In this document: positions 51,823 through 60,834 of the stretch, one piece after another | Numbering within the stretch: position 1 is the stretch's first letter | Layout of the letters: each line of letters begins with the position of its first letter | NCBI GenBank assembly: GCA_024638165.1 | Contig: JAHEKV010000002.1 | Span: 27,134-91,133, forward strand | Direction of reading: 5' to 3' | Length of the DNA stretch: 64,000 nt | From: Flavobacteriaceae bacterium | GTDB lineage: Bacteria > Bacteroidota > Bacteroidia > Flavobacteriales > Flavobacteriaceae | Translations under genes and position numbers: made by a program | Notes under the pieces: generated by a model | Told to the model about the DNA's origin: nothing | The model's input: only the letters and a program-made list of their open reading frames with translations | Database searches by the model: none

Positions 51823-53328
51823 ATGAGCCTAAAGTCATTCTTAGCTAAGCCTTTTGCGAGATGGAGCGTCGCTCGAAACAAAAAGTACATTGATCGACCG
51901 GTAGCCTCACAGGAAGCGGTTTTTCAGCAGATTGTTTCGAAAGCAAGAGATACGGCTTTTGGAATCGACCATGATTTTAAATCGATTCATACCTATAGCG
52001 ACTTTAAGGCGAGAGTTCCTGTTCGTGATTACGAAGAATTAAGGCCTTATGTCGAACGAATTGTAAAGGGCGAGAAAAACGTACTTTGGCCCGGATTACC
52101 TGCTTATTTAGCTAAGACATCTGGCACCACTTCGGGCGCCAAATACATACCGATTACGGCAGAATCAATGAAGGAGCAAGTAACTTCTTCAAAGCTCGCT
52201 TTACTTCAGTATATCGTCAATAAGGGAAGCGCAGATTATGTCAACGGAAAAATGATTTTCTTACAAGGAAGTCCCGTACTAGACACCAAGGGCGCAGTTA
52301 AAATGGGTCGTTTATCAGGCATATCAGCCCACTACCTTCCTAGTTATTTACTTAAAAACAGGCTCCCCTCATGGAAGACTAATATTATTGAAGATTGGGA
52401 AACCAAAGTAGAAGCGATAGTGGACGAGACTATTAACGAAAACATGAGCCTGATCGCCGGAATCCCCTCTTGGGTGCAGATGTATTTTGAGCGGCTTGTT
52501 GCTCGTTCAGGAAAGCGGGTTGGAGAGCTGTTTCCCAACTTTTCGCTTTACGTATACGGGGGGGTTAATTATGAGCCCTATCGACAAAAATTCGAAGATC
52601 TGCTAGGAAGAAGAGTTGATAGTATCGAATTGTTTCCTGCTAGTGAAGGTTTCTTTGCTTACCAAGACACATTAGAAAACAAGGGGTTGTTGCTCCAGGT
52701 GCATTCAGGAATATTTTATGAGTTCATTGAGGCTGGGAAGTTTTATGACGAAAACCCTCCGAGAATTTCTTTAGCTGACGTACAGCTGGGTGTAGATTAT
52801 GCCCTTATTCTTTCAACAAACGCAGGTTTATGGGGGTATAATATCGGAGACACTGTTCGATTTGTCTCTTTGAAACCCTATCGTGTAATTGTATCTGGAA
52901 GAATTAAGCACTTTATATCCGCTTTCGGCGAACACGTGATTGCTAAAGAGGTAGAAGAAGCCATGACGGCAGCTCTTGCAGCCCACCCCGAGGTAAGAAT
53001 TTCAGAATTTAGTGTAGCACCAGAGGTTAGCCCTAAAGATGGCGGTCTGCCCTATCATGAATGGCTCGTTGAATTTGAACAGGAACCTAATGACAAGGAG
53101 GCTTTTGCACAATCTCTTGATAATAGTGTCCAGAACCAAAACGTGTATTACAAAGACCTAATAGAAGGAAAGGTTTTAAAACCCGCCGTTGTGAGCTCTT
53201 TGAAGAAAGGTGCCTTTGAGGCATTTATGAGATCACAAGGAAAACTTGGGGGCCAGAACAAAGTAAAACGTCTTTCGAATGGGCGTGATGTAGCTGATTT
53301 ATTAACACCATATCTAGCTACTTCATGA
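51823..53328 (+). CDS. GH3 auxin-responsive promoter family protein (acyl-adenylating enzyme)
   Basis: A 501-residue member of the ANL superfamily GH3 branch. The ATP loop [16 protein letters not shown] stands at about residues 93-108, [15 protein letters not shown] in the middle and [32 protein letters not shown] near the C-terminal domain. Plant GH3 enzymes couple amino acids to jasmonate or auxin; the substrates of Bacteroidota members are unknown, although they probably adenylate a carboxylate. It overlaps the next gene by four bases, and the set GH3, UXS-like, purD appears as one transcript. Confidence 0.88.
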   Translation: MSLKSFLAKPFARWSVARNKKYIDRPVASQEAVFQQIVSKARDTAFGIDHDFKSIHTYSDFKARVPVRDYEELRPYVERIVKGEKNVLWPGLPAYLAKTSGTTSGAKYIPITAESMKEQVTSSKLALLQYIVNKGSADYVNGKMIFLQGSPVLDTKGAVKMGRLSGISAHYLPSYLLKNRLPSWKTNIIEDWETKVEAIVDETINENMSLIAGIPSWVQMYFERLVARSGKRVGELFPNFSLYVYGGVNYEPYRQKFEDLLGRRVDSIELFPASEGFFAYQDTLENKGLLLQVHSGIFYEFIEAGKFYDENPPRISLADVQLGVDYALILSTNAGLWGYNIGDTVRFVSLKPYRVIVSGRIKHFISAFGEHVIAKEVEEAMTAALAAHPEVRISEFSVAPEVSPKDGGLPYHEWLVEFEQEPNDKEAFAQSLDNSVQNQNVYYKDLIEGKVLKPAVVSSLKKGAFEAFMRSQGKLGGQNKVKRLSNGRDVADLLTPYLATS

Positions 53329-54314
53329 AAAGAGCTTTAATTACTGGTGCAGCAGGGTTTCTAGGTTCTCACTTAGTAGATCGGTTATTGGCCGAGGGTT
53401 ATCAGGTTATTGGCATGGACAATCTAATTACTGGCGACTTACGCAATCTAGATCATTTGAAATCAGAGCCGCGATTTAGTTTTGTGGAGCACGATGTGAC
53501 TGAGTATGTGTCGGTATCGGGACCGCTTAGCTGTATTTTGCACTTCGCCTCTCCTGCAAGCCCAATAGACTATCTCAAAATTCCAATACAAACCTTAAAG
53601 GTGGGTTCACTAGGAACCCACAACTTGCTAGGCTTAGCAAAAGACAAACAGGCACGCTTTATGATTGCCTCTACTTCTGAAGTATATGGGGATCCGCTGG
53701 TGCATCCACAAGACGAATCCTATTTTGGAAACGTAAATGCGATTGGCCCTAGAGGGGTGTATGACGAGGCCAAACGTTTTCAGGAGTCAATGACTATGGC
53801 CTATCATCGTTTTCATGGCTTAGACACTAGAATCGCACGAATATTCAACACTTACGGCCCAAGAATGAGACTAAATGACGGCCGAGTCATTCCTGCCTTT
53901 ATTGGTCAGATTTTGCGCTCTGAGCCACTAACTGTTTTTGGGGACGGAAAACAAACCAGAAGTTTTTGCTATGTTGACGACCTTGTAGAAGGGCTTTATC
54001 GCTTACTTCGTTCTGATTATCACCTACCCGTGAATCTAGGAAACCCAGACGAGATAAGCATTGTAGACTTTGCCACAGAGATCAAAGAGATCATGGGGTC
54101 TGAACAACCGATTGCTTTTAAAGAATTACCTACCGACGATCCCACCCAAAGACAGCCCGATATTACCAAAGCAAAAGAACTACTGGGTTGGAGTCCTCAA
54201 TTTGAACGAAAAGAAGGTCTAAGAAAGACGATCGAATACTTCAAGAGCTTAGCGCCCGAGGAGTGGTATAAAAAAGAACACAGAACGTTTAATCATCAGA
54301 ATAAGAAAAAATGA
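53325..54314 (+). CDS. NAD-dependent epimerase/dehydratase, UDP-glucuronate decarboxylase-like
   Basis: A 329-residue extended [23 protein letters not shown] at the N-terminus (glycine-rich NAD loop), [21 protein letters not shown] and the catalytic pair YDEAK (Tyr and Lys of YxxxK). The [10 protein letters not shown] segment and the [20 protein letters not shown] motif point to the UXS group, which makes UDP-xylose from UDP-glucuronate; UDP-galactose epimerases lack the ASPASP feature. It may supply a sugar for surface glycans. The next gene (purD) starts within its last four bases. Confidence 0.87.
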   Translation: MKRALITGAAGFLGSHLVDRLLAEGYQVIGMDNLITGDLRNLDHLKSEPRFSFVEHDVTEYVSVSGPLSCILHFASPASPIDYLKIPIQTLKVGSLGTHNLLGLAKDKQARFMIASTSEVYGDPLVHPQDESYFGNVNAIGPRGVYDEAKRFQESMTMAYHRFHGLDTRIARIFNTYGPRMRLNDGRVIPAFIGQILRSEPLTVFGDGKQTRSFCYVDDLVEGLYRLLRSDYHLPVNLGNPDEISIVDFATEIKEIMGSEQPIAFKELPTDDPTQRQPDITKAKELLGWSPQFERKEGLRKTIEYFKSLAPEEWYKKEHRTFNHQNKKK

Positions 54315-55591
54315 ATCATCGCGTACTAATTGTTGGGTCAGGAGGGCGAGAACACGCCATAGCACAAAAAATAGCAGAGAGCAATAGATGCGATGCGCTA
54401 TATGTGGCCCCGGGGAATGCAGGGACCACAGAGATCGCTTTAAACCTGAATATTGGGGTTGATCAGTTTACTGAATTAGGGCAAGCTTGCTTAGAGCACA
54501 ATATTACGATGCTTATTGTAGGGCCAGAGGTTCCGCTTGTAAAAGGAATTGTTGATTTTTTTCAAAATGACCCAAGCCTAAGCGCTATTTTAGTCGTTGG
54601 TCCAGACGCAGTGGCTGCGCAGTTAGAAGGCTCAAAAGATTTTGCAAAAGCTTTCATGCAAAAGCACGGAGTACCTACAGCCGCCTATCAAACCTTTACT
54701 TCTGAAAATATTGAGGAAGGCTATAAGTTCTTAGAATCATTGAACCCTCCCTACGTACTTAAAGCAGACGGGTTAGCTGCAGGTAAAGGTGTGCTTATTT
54801 TAGATAAGTTAGCCGATGCAAAAAACGAGTTAGCTCAATTCTTAACCCACAATAGTTTTGGTGAAGCCGGACAAAAAGTAGTTGTCGAGGAGTTTTTAGA
54901 TGGTATCGAGTGCAGCTGCTTTGTTTTAGTAGACAACACGGGCAGTTACCAAATTCTCCCCTTGGCGAAGGACTACAAAAGGATTGGCGAGGGAGATACC
55001 GGCCTTAATACAGGTGGAATGGGAGCGATTTCTCCTGTACCCTTCGTAGACGACAAGCTATTTGAAAGCATTGAAAACGAGGTAGTAAAGCCAACCGTTA
55101 ATGGGGTAAAGGCTGAGAACTATAATTACAAAGGCATCATTTTTATTGGCCTTATGGTTGTAAAAGGTAAGCCGTATGTTATTGAATATAACGTTAGAAT
55201 GGGAGACCCAGAAACCGAGGTGGTTTTCCCTAGAATTGAGAGTGACGTGGTTGATTTGTTTGAGGCTATTGCACAAGGAACCCTTAGTTCGGTCGAACTT
55301 TCGATTAATCCACAAACCGCCGCCACAGTAATTGCTGTTTCGGGAGGGTATCCAGAGGCTTATGAAAAAAACAAGAAGATCAAAGGGGTTGAGCAGGTAA
55401 CAGAATCTGTTGTGTTTCACGCGGGAACCACCTTGAAAGAAGGAGAGGTTCTCACTTCAGGGGGTCGAGTACTTGCATTAACCTCATTTGGAAAAGACAA
55501 AGATGAGGCGTTGGCGAAAAGCTATAACAGCCTGAGCCAAATTAAATTTGATAAGATGAATTATCGCAAGGATATTGGATTCGATCTATAA
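54311..55591 (+). CDS. purD: Phosphoribosylamine-glycine ligase
   Basis: A 426-residue ATP-grasp enzyme: the start [52 protein letters not shown], and MGAISPVPF and [16 protein letters not shown] in the ATP-grasp core are characteristic. It joins phosphoribosylamine and glycine in purine synthesis. The length is normal. Translationally coupled to the SDR upstream and overlapping the convergent small membrane gene by six bases. Confidence 0.96.
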   Translation: MNHRVLIVGSGGREHAIAQKIAESNRCDALYVAPGNAGTTEIALNLNIGVDQFTELGQACLEHNITMLIVGPEVPLVKGIVDFFQNDPSLSAILVVGPDAVAAQLEGSKDFAKAFMQKHGVPTAAYQTFTSENIEEGYKFLESLNPPYVLKADGLAAGKGVLILDKLADAKNELAQFLTHNSFGEAGQKVVVEEFLDGIECSCFVLVDNTGSYQILPLAKDYKRIGEGDTGLNTGGMGAISPVPFVDDKLFESIENEVVKPTVNGVKAENYNYKGIIFIGLMVVKGKPYVIEYNVRMGDPETEVVFPRIESDVVDLFEAIAQGTLSSVELSINPQTAATVIAVSGGYPEAYEKNKKIKGVEQVTESVVFHAGTTLKEGEVLTSGGRVLALTSFGKDKDEALAKSYNSLSQIKFDKMNYRKDIGFDL

Positions 55592-55810
55592 GAATGAGTG
55601 GGCAGAGTTGTCTTTGTTTTCTTCTCCGCTCTCGTGATATTTCTTAAGTTCGCCCATCCAGTAAGCGCCAGCAACGAAACCTATGATAACAAAAAGCCAG
55701 TTGATGCCATTTGCTAACCACCAGTTGCTAGTAAATCTTAATAGATCATAGGGTGCTAGAAGCACATCAGAAAAGAGGAATGAGATCCAATTAAAGAATG
55801 AAGTCCACAT
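55586..55810 (-). CDS. Small membrane protein (possible DUF6341), function unknown
   Basis: The start at 55810 gives a 74-residue protein MWTSFFNWISFLFSDVLL; a longer frame to 55861 is open but adds an unusual extension. One or two hydrophobic segments (about 2-20 and 38-55, GINWLFVIIGFVAGAYWM) and an acidic C-terminal tail are visible. The pattern LAPYDLLRF with WWLANGINW resembles small flavobacterial membrane proteins (DUF6341) usually found near purD. The function is unknown. It diverges from the DUF4254 gene by 75 bases and overlaps purD at its end by six bases. Confidence 0.65.
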   Translation of the reverse strand: MWTSFFNWISFLFSDVLLAPYDLLRFTSNWWLANGINWLFVIIGFVAGAYWMGELKKYHESGEENKDNSAHSFL

Positions 55811-55885
55811 ATATACGTTACTTGAGAGCGTAAAAGTACAAACTAAGAACACACAGAACAAAATTTAGTTCGAACCGAAAAAGTT

Positions 55886-56506
55886 ATGATGACATCAGAT
55901 TTAACGACAAAGGCTTATCAGATTTTTGAACAGAGTATCGAGGACTATCATCGGTTTGATCGTGTTGATCAACCCATTTCAAATCCTTATAGTGGGAGCG
56001 ATATTGAACACCTCTTTTACCTTAAGAATTGGATTGACACGGTTCAATGGCACTATGAGGACATCATTCGTGACCCCCATATCAACCCAGAAGACGCGCT
56101 AGTGCTCAAGAGAAAAATAGACGCAAGCAATCAACACCGTACAGATTTGGTTGAAAATCTGGACGCTTTTTTCTTGAATGAATACAAAGACGTTGAGGTC
56201 ATGAAGGACGCTCAGATCAATACAGAAAGCCCTGCCTGGGCGTTCGACCGATTGTCTATTTTGGCGCTCAAAATTTACCACATGCAGGAGGAGGCAAATC
56301 GCCCAGAGGCTAGCGAGGACCACCGCCAAGCCTGCCAAAAGAAACTCGAAGTGTTGCTTGAGCAACGAACCGACCTAATGAGCGCAATCGAACAATTGCT
56401 CGAAGATTTTAAATCGGGACGAAAGTACATGAAGGTCTATAAACAGATGAAAATGTATAATGACGACGATTTAAATCCTGTGCTTCGTGAGGCGAAAAAA
56501 GCATAA
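55886..56506 (+). CDS. DUF4254 domain-containing protein
   Basis: A 206-residue, almost entirely alpha-helical cytoplasmic protein. The segment PYSGSDIEHLFYLKNWIDTVQWHYEDIIRDP at about residues 33-63 and NTESPAWAFDRLSILALKIYHM at about 111-132 match DUF4254, a Bacteroidota family of unknown function. The gene is almost always next to a family 9 glycosyltransferase, as here, where the two genes overlap by 20 bases; a shared role in surface glycan synthesis is inferred. Confidence 0.85.
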   Translation: MMTSDLTTKAYQIFEQSIEDYHRFDRVDQPISNPYSGSDIEHLFYLKNWIDTVQWHYEDIIRDPHINPEDALVLKRKIDASNQHRTDLVENLDAFFLNEYKDVEVMKDAQINTESPAWAFDRLSILALKIYHMQEEANRPEASEDHRQACQKKLEVLLEQRTDLMSAIEQLLEDFKSGRKYMKVYKQMKMYNDDDLNPVLREAKKA

Positions 56507-57506
56507 TAGCGCCCGAAAGTTGTTGCTGATACGATTCTCTGCTTTAGGAGATGTAGCGATGACCGTCCCCATGATTAGGGCGTTTAAAAGAGCCTTTCCT
56601 GACGTCGAATTAAGCGTTCTTTCTAAAACCTTTCCTTTAAAGATTTTCTCTTCTGAAAGCAATTTGAATACTATTGCTTTTGATTCTCAAAAATATCGCG
56701 GCCTCTTGGGTCTTTGGCAACTTTCTAAATCTATTGTTGCTGAAGGCATTACCGATGTCGCTGATTTACATTATAGCCTTAGGAGCCGTATCCTATGCCT
56801 GTTTTTGAGACTGAGAGGCCTTAACGTTAGTCAGCGCACGAAACAACGAAGACTTCGAAGGGGGTGGACAAGAAAAGGGCCTAAACCAAAAGAGTTTTTG
56901 GACACGCAAGTTCAGGCTTATTTAAAAACGATAGCACAGCTTGGGTTTGTATTAGAAGAGAGGGTTTTAGGTGATGAAATGAATAGAGACAAGGCCAGTG
57001 TAAAATCACATAAGGTAGGGATTGCTCCTTTTGCAGCACATCTACATAAAACATACCCGTCAGAGCTTACAATAGAGTTATTAAAAGACCTTAGTAAAAA
57101 ATACCGAACGGTATTATTTGGAGCAAAAGGAACAGAATCTCAACAATTCGACCAATGGGTATCTGAAGGAATTGCTCATGAAAATGCTGCAACGCTGTCC
57201 TTTGAGGCTCAGCTACAAGAAATGCAGTCTTTAGGAGTTATGATAAGTATGGATAGTGCTAACGGACATATTGCCGCGAACTATGGAGTGCCTGTCATTA
57301 CCATTTGGGGCGCGACCGCGCCTAGTTGTGGTTTTTCTGTTTTGGCTCAACCTGACGAAAATCAATTTCTACCCGACCCGGATAAATATCCGTTTCTGCC
57401 TTCTTCCATTTTTGGAAAGAGCACATTTGAAGGCTATGAATCAGCTATGGAGAGTATAGATCCGAAAGCAATTTTAGAAAGGGTGAATCAACTAATGCTC
57501 CCCTGA
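56487..57506 (+). CDS. Glycosyltransferase family 9 (heptosyltransferase-like)
   Basis: A 339-residue GT9 protein. The N-terminal RKLLLIRFSALGDVAMTVPMIRAFKRAFPDVELSVLS is the family's hallmark, and MDSANGHIAANYGVPVITIWGATAP in the C-terminal domain corresponds to the nucleotide-sugar site (usual form D-S-G-x-x-H-x-A). The start codon is GTG at 56487, 20 bases before the end of the DUF4254 gene. It would add a sugar to a lipid-linked glycan at the inner membrane. It overlaps the convergent arsS gene by 19 bases. Confidence 0.9.
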   Translation: MRRKKHNSARKLLLIRFSALGDVAMTVPMIRAFKRAFPDVELSVLSKTFPLKIFSSESNLNTIAFDSQKYRGLLGLWQLSKSIVAEGITDVADLHYSLRSRILCLFLRLRGLNVSQRTKQRRLRRGWTRKGPKPKEFLDTQVQAYLKTIAQLGFVLEERVLGDEMNRDKASVKSHKVGIAPFAAHLHKTYPSELTIELLKDLSKKYRTVLFGAKGTESQQFDQWVSEGIAHENAATLSFEAQLQEMQSLGVMISMDSANGHIAANYGVPVITIWGATAPSCGFSVLAQPDENQFLPDPDKYPFLPSSIFGKSTFEGYESAMESIDPKAILERVNQLMLP

Positions 57507-58537
57507 CAAGAGCTACCTGACCCGGCAGTGCATCCATAGCAGTGTTGATGCACACCAATTTTTCGGTTGGAATACGCGTTGGCATCGAGATCTTCTAAGT
57601 AGCGTTTGTTTCCTGAAATAGGTATTTGTAGCATTTGATTGAAATCGCAATCGTATAGGCTACCATCGTATCCGACCGAAAGAGTATTTATACACATAAG
57701 GCCAGACAAGGTTGAAGGGTTGAACGCCTCAACCAGTGTCTCCATATACTCCTCATAATTTTCTGTAGCCATTAAATACTCCAAGAATCGGGAGATGGGT
57801 AAATTGGTAATACAGAACAACTGGTTGAAATCAATATTGAAATCTGCCTTCAGTTTGCGTTTGAAGTCAGCTTCTAATTCTTTTTCTGATCCTGGCAGAA
57901 ACGCACCTGAAGGGTTGTATACCAAATCTAGTTTTAAACGCTCATCTCGACCATAACCTAATTCATTGAGTCGTTTTAAAGCGGTAATTGATTTAGAGAA
58001 GACCCCTTCGCCTCGCTGGCGATCAGTTGCTCGCATAGAATAATGAGGTAATGAGGAGACCACGTGAACGCCATTTTCTTTGAAAAATTGTGGATAGCTT
58101 TTATAGTGATTGTTTGATTCTAAAATGGTCAGATTAGATCTGACAATGATGTCTTTCACAGAGAGCGAAACGGCCGCCCGTACTAATCGTTGAAATTCTG
58201 GATTCATTTCAGGGGCTCCCCCAGTCAAGTCTAGTGTATTTGGCCTGAAACGTTCAATAGCCTCAATCACTTTATCGATAGTATCGGAGGACATGATTTC
58301 TTTTCGGTCGGGCCCTGCATCCACGTGGCAATGAACGCAAGTTTGATTGCACATATAACCGAGATTGACCTGAAGAATTTCAAGCCGATCGGTTTTAAGT
58401 TCCACATTAAGCCCTCTCAACCGGTCTGAAAACTTGGGTAAAACACCTGAAGAAAACGGCCCTGAAGATAAAGCCTGAAGTTGTTGTTTGGGATCTGCAA
58501 GCAAGTGCTTCGACCTTTGAAGGGATGTTTTTGCCAT
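57488..58537 (-). CDS. arsS: Arsenosugar biosynthesis radical SAM protein ArsS
   Basis: A 349-residue radical SAM enzyme. The cluster motif GYMCNQTCVHCHVDAGPDR gives Cys63, Cys67 and Cys70; TGGAPEMNPEF (GGE-like motif) follows. The C-terminus has the auxiliary-cluster region QHCYGCTAGSGSSCQG, a signature of ArsS, which in some relatives contains selenocysteine at a Cys position but here has Cys. ArsS is thought to join a 5'-deoxyadenosyl group to dimethylarsenite on the way to arsenosugars. It is paired with its usual peroxidase-like partner directly upstream. An arsenite methyltransferase (arsM) is not in the window. Confidence 0.9.
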   Translation of the reverse strand: MAKTSLQRSKHLLADPKQQLQALSSGPFSSGVLPKFSDRLRGLNVELKTDRLEILQVNLGYMCNQTCVHCHVDAGPDRKEIMSSDTIDKVIEAIERFRPNTLDLTGGAPEMNPEFQRLVRAAVSLSVKDIIVRSNLTILESNNHYKSYPQFFKENGVHVVSSLPHYSMRATDRQRGEGVFSKSITALKRLNELGYGRDERLKLDLVYNPSGAFLPGSEKELEADFKRKLKADFNIDFNQLFCITNLPISRFLEYLMATENYEEYMETLVEAFNPSTLSGLMCINTLSVGYDGSLYDCDFNQMLQIPISGNKRYLEDLDANAYSNRKIGVHQHCYGCTAGSGSSCQGSIS

Positions 58538-58873
58538 CTAGTGAGAAAGCTTTTTGTGCTTATTCATCATTTGAACGGCATGAACCAGTGTTGCTCCGCT
58601 TTCAATGGCTGCACCAGCGTGCACAGCCTCCATCATCTCTTCTTCTGTGATCCCTCTTTGAAGGCCATCCTTGGTATAGGCATCGATGCAGTAAGGGCAT
58701 TTTACTACGTGGCTTACGGCCAACGCAATTAAAGATTTTTCCCTTGCCGAAAGAGCTCCTTCTTCAAACACTTTCGAGTAGTATTCGAAAAATCGTGTGC
58801 CAAGAGGCTCGCTCCAATTGGTGATTTTTTTGAAGTTTTTAAGGTCTTTAGGGTCATAGTAGGTGTCACTCAT
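58538..58873 (-). CDS. Arsenosugar biosynthesis-associated peroxidase-like protein (AhpD/CMD fold)
   Basis: A 111-residue all-helical protein of the carboxymuconolactone decarboxylase/AhpD superfamily. The redox motif VKCPYCIDAYTKDGLQRGIT holds CPYC and the following His-poor helix, and EAVHAGAAIESGATLVHAVQ is the second conserved helix. The short form matches the peroxidase-like partner of ArsS. It is the first gene of the pair; its stop codon adjoins the arsS start codon without a gap, so the two are cotranslated. The precise reaction is not known. Confidence 0.87.
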   Translation of the reverse strand: MSDTYYDPKDLKNFKKITNWSEPLGTRFFEYYSKVFEEGALSAREKSLIALAVSHVVKCPYCIDAYTKDGLQRGITEEEMMEAVHAGAAIESGATLVHAVQMMNKHKKLSH

Positions 58874-58925
58874 AGCTTAACTTTTTCGAAACTCTAAGTT
58901 AAGGCTTTAGGCCTCATTTTGTGGT

Positions 58926-58933
58926 TATCTTTG
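58926..58933 (+). promoter_or_regulatory. -7 promoter element of the patatin-like gene
   Basis: TATCTTTG, exact TAnnTTTG match, 16 bases before the ATG at 58950. Confidence 0.55.
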
Positions 58934-58949
58934 TGGTTAAAACCCCCTT

Positions 58950-59729
58950 ATGAGTTTCGATAACACCAAACACACCTCTCTTGTTCTTTCTGGCGGAGGT
59001 GTTCGTGGAATGGCGCATATTGGTTTTATAAAGGCACTTCAAGAGCACGACATTCAAATTGATCGCGTTGCTGGATCTAGTGCCGGCGCTCTTGTTGGGG
59101 TATTATTTGCGAATGGAAACTCGACAGAGGATATGCTTTCTTTCTTTAAGGAAGCGCCTCTTTTTAAGTACAATTACTTTAGTATTACCAAACCAGGTCT
59201 TATTGATACAGAGCGATATTACGATCTGTTAAAGGGCTTTTTATTGCACGATAGTTTCGAAGAACTTCAGCTACCTCTGCATGTGGCTGCCACTAATTTA
59301 TTAGACGGTAGCCTAAAAGAATTTAATAGCGGGGAGCTGATTAAACCTTTACTGGCTTCAGCTTCATTGACCCCAGTGTTTAGCCCTGTGATGATCGATA
59401 AACAGCTCTATGCGGATGGAGGAATCCTAAGCAATTTTCCGTTAGAATTAGTAAGGGATTATTCGGAACGAATCATCGGATCGAACACTACTGAATTGAG
59501 CACTGTTGAACCTCATCAGCTGAAAAATGCGATTCAACTTACCGCAAGGGTAAGCAGCCTGATGATTTACTCTCGTACGATTGAAAAGCTAAAGGCTTGT
59601 GACTTTTACATCCAACCTGAAGACCTCAAGAAAATACGGTTCTTGGATAAATCAGGAATTGAAAAAGCTTATCAACTCGGATACGAAGAAGGCAGCCGAG
59701 TGATTTCAGCCTACCTCTCGAGAATTTAA
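58950..59729 (+). CDS. Patatin-like phospholipase/esterase
   Basis: A 259-residue alpha/beta protein of the patatin family, RssA-like in length. The oxyanion loop SGGGVRGMAH (14-23), the nucleophile elbow GSSAG (Ser44) and the catalytic Asp156 in DGG are all present, so activity is expected. No signal peptide is visible, so it is probably cytoplasmic and acts on acyl lipids. The gene is monocistronic with the TATCTTTG promoter upstream and overlaps the reductase gene by four bases at its end. Confidence 0.92.
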   Translation: MSFDNTKHTSLVLSGGGVRGMAHIGFIKALQEHDIQIDRVAGSSAGALVGVLFANGNSTEDMLSFFKEAPLFKYNYFSITKPGLIDTERYYDLLKGFLLHDSFEELQLPLHVAATNLLDGSLKEFNSGELIKPLLASASLTPVFSPVMIDKQLYADGGILSNFPLELVRDYSERIIGSNTTELSTVEPHQLKNAIQLTARVSSLMIYSRTIEKLKACDFYIQPEDLKKIRFLDKSGIEKAYQLGYEEGSRVISAYLSRI

Positions 59730-60760
59730 ACGTTGTCGAAGTCTATCGCTATAGTCGATGAAGTAATCTTAGCCTGACAGCTCAACACAAACCCGCCCGC
59801 GACCTCATTGTCTGTGAGCACCTGGTTACGTGCCATATCAGCACTACCTTCTGTGATTTTACAAATACAGCTACTACAAGACCCTCCCTGACAAGAATAA
59901 GGAGCATCAATACCCTGCTCTAAAAGACTGTCTAAAAGGAACTCTTCTTTAGGCACCTGAACCTCGTGAGTCTCGCCATCTAGCAGAACACGAACAGAAG
60001 CCATCCCGCTGACATTAATCTCTTTGGCGTTTTCAGAGGCCACAAAAAGTTCAAATAATATATTTTCTTCGGCTACGCCTTGGTCTAAAAGGGTATCCTT
60101 TGCAAGGTGAATCATCGCTTCTGGGCCACAGAGGTAGGTTTTATCTGCCACACCTAGTCCGGCAAGTTTATTTTTCAATGCGTGTAGAATAACACCCCTG
60201 TCGATTCTTCCGAAGTAATCACCCCCTTGTTCACGAGAAAAGGCGTGAACTGCAAAAAAACGGTCGCTAAAGTTTTGAGAAAGTTCCTGTATCGAATCCT
60301 TAAACATCATCGAACGGTCACTCTGATTTCCATAGATCAGACCAACTTTTACCTCTGGGTTGTTGGCCAGAGCCGCTTTCATAATACTGAGTAGGGGCGT
60401 TATACCGCTCCCGGCACCGATTGCCAAGATTGAACTTGCCTCTTTATCGAGAACAAACCCACCTTCAGGGGCAGCTACCTGCAAAACGCTCCCTTCTTTA
60501 AGCGTTTTATTAGCATAGGTAGAGAAGACACCACCTGGGACTTCTTTGACCCCAACGGTAATCATCTCGTCATTGGGGACTGAGGCGATCGAATAAGACC
60601 TACGAATTTCCTTGTCGCCTACCGAATGACTAAAGGTTATATATTGACCGGGTTCAAAGTGAAAAGTTGACTTTAGATCAGCAGGTATAGCTAGACTAAC
60701 AGCTAGAGATTCAGCATTAAAACGCTCGATTTTGGATACCGTTAAGGAGTGAAAATTCAT
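59726..60760 (-). CDS. FAD/NAD(P)H oxidoreductase with C-terminal 2Fe-2S ferredoxin domain
   Basis: A 344-residue flavoreductase with the start at 60760 (MNFHSLTVSKIERF). The FAD part has RRSYSIAS, the NAD part GAGSGITPLLSIMKAAL and YLCGPEAMI, and the plant-type 2Fe-2S domain ends the protein with PYSCQGGSCSSCICK and LSCQ, supplying four Cys. This is the PaaE/HmpX-like architecture used to feed electrons to oxygenases. No phenylacetate or other oxygenase gene is in the window, so its partner is unknown. The -7 element at 60776-60783 excludes the longer start at 60778. Confidence 0.92.
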   Translation of the reverse strand: MNFHSLTVSKIERFNAESLAVSLAIPADLKSTFHFEPGQYITFSHSVGDKEIRRSYSIASVPNDEMITVGVKEVPGGVFSTYANKTLKEGSVLQVAAPEGGFVLDKEASSILAIGAGSGITPLLSIMKAALANNPEVKVGLIYGNQSDRSMMFKDSIQELSQNFSDRFFAVHAFSREQGGDYFGRIDRGVILHALKNKLAGLGVADKTYLCGPEAMIHLAKDTLLDQGVAEENILFELFVASENAKEINVSGMASVRVLLDGETHEVQVPKEEFLLDSLLEQGIDAPYSCQGGSCSSCICKITEGSADMARNQVLTDNEVAGGFVLSCQAKITSSTIAIDFDNV

Positions 60761-60775
60761 GGCAATTCTTTTTAG

Positions 60776-60783
60776 CAAAAATA
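60776..60783 (-). promoter_or_regulatory. -7 promoter element of the 2Fe-2S reductase gene
   Basis: Minus-strand TATTTTTG, exact TAnnTTTG match, 15 bases before the start codon at 60760. Confidence 0.55.
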
Positions 60784-60834
60784 CGAAGCTTCTATAGATT
60801 TTAAGATGTACCGATAAGGACTTAACTTAGGCGA

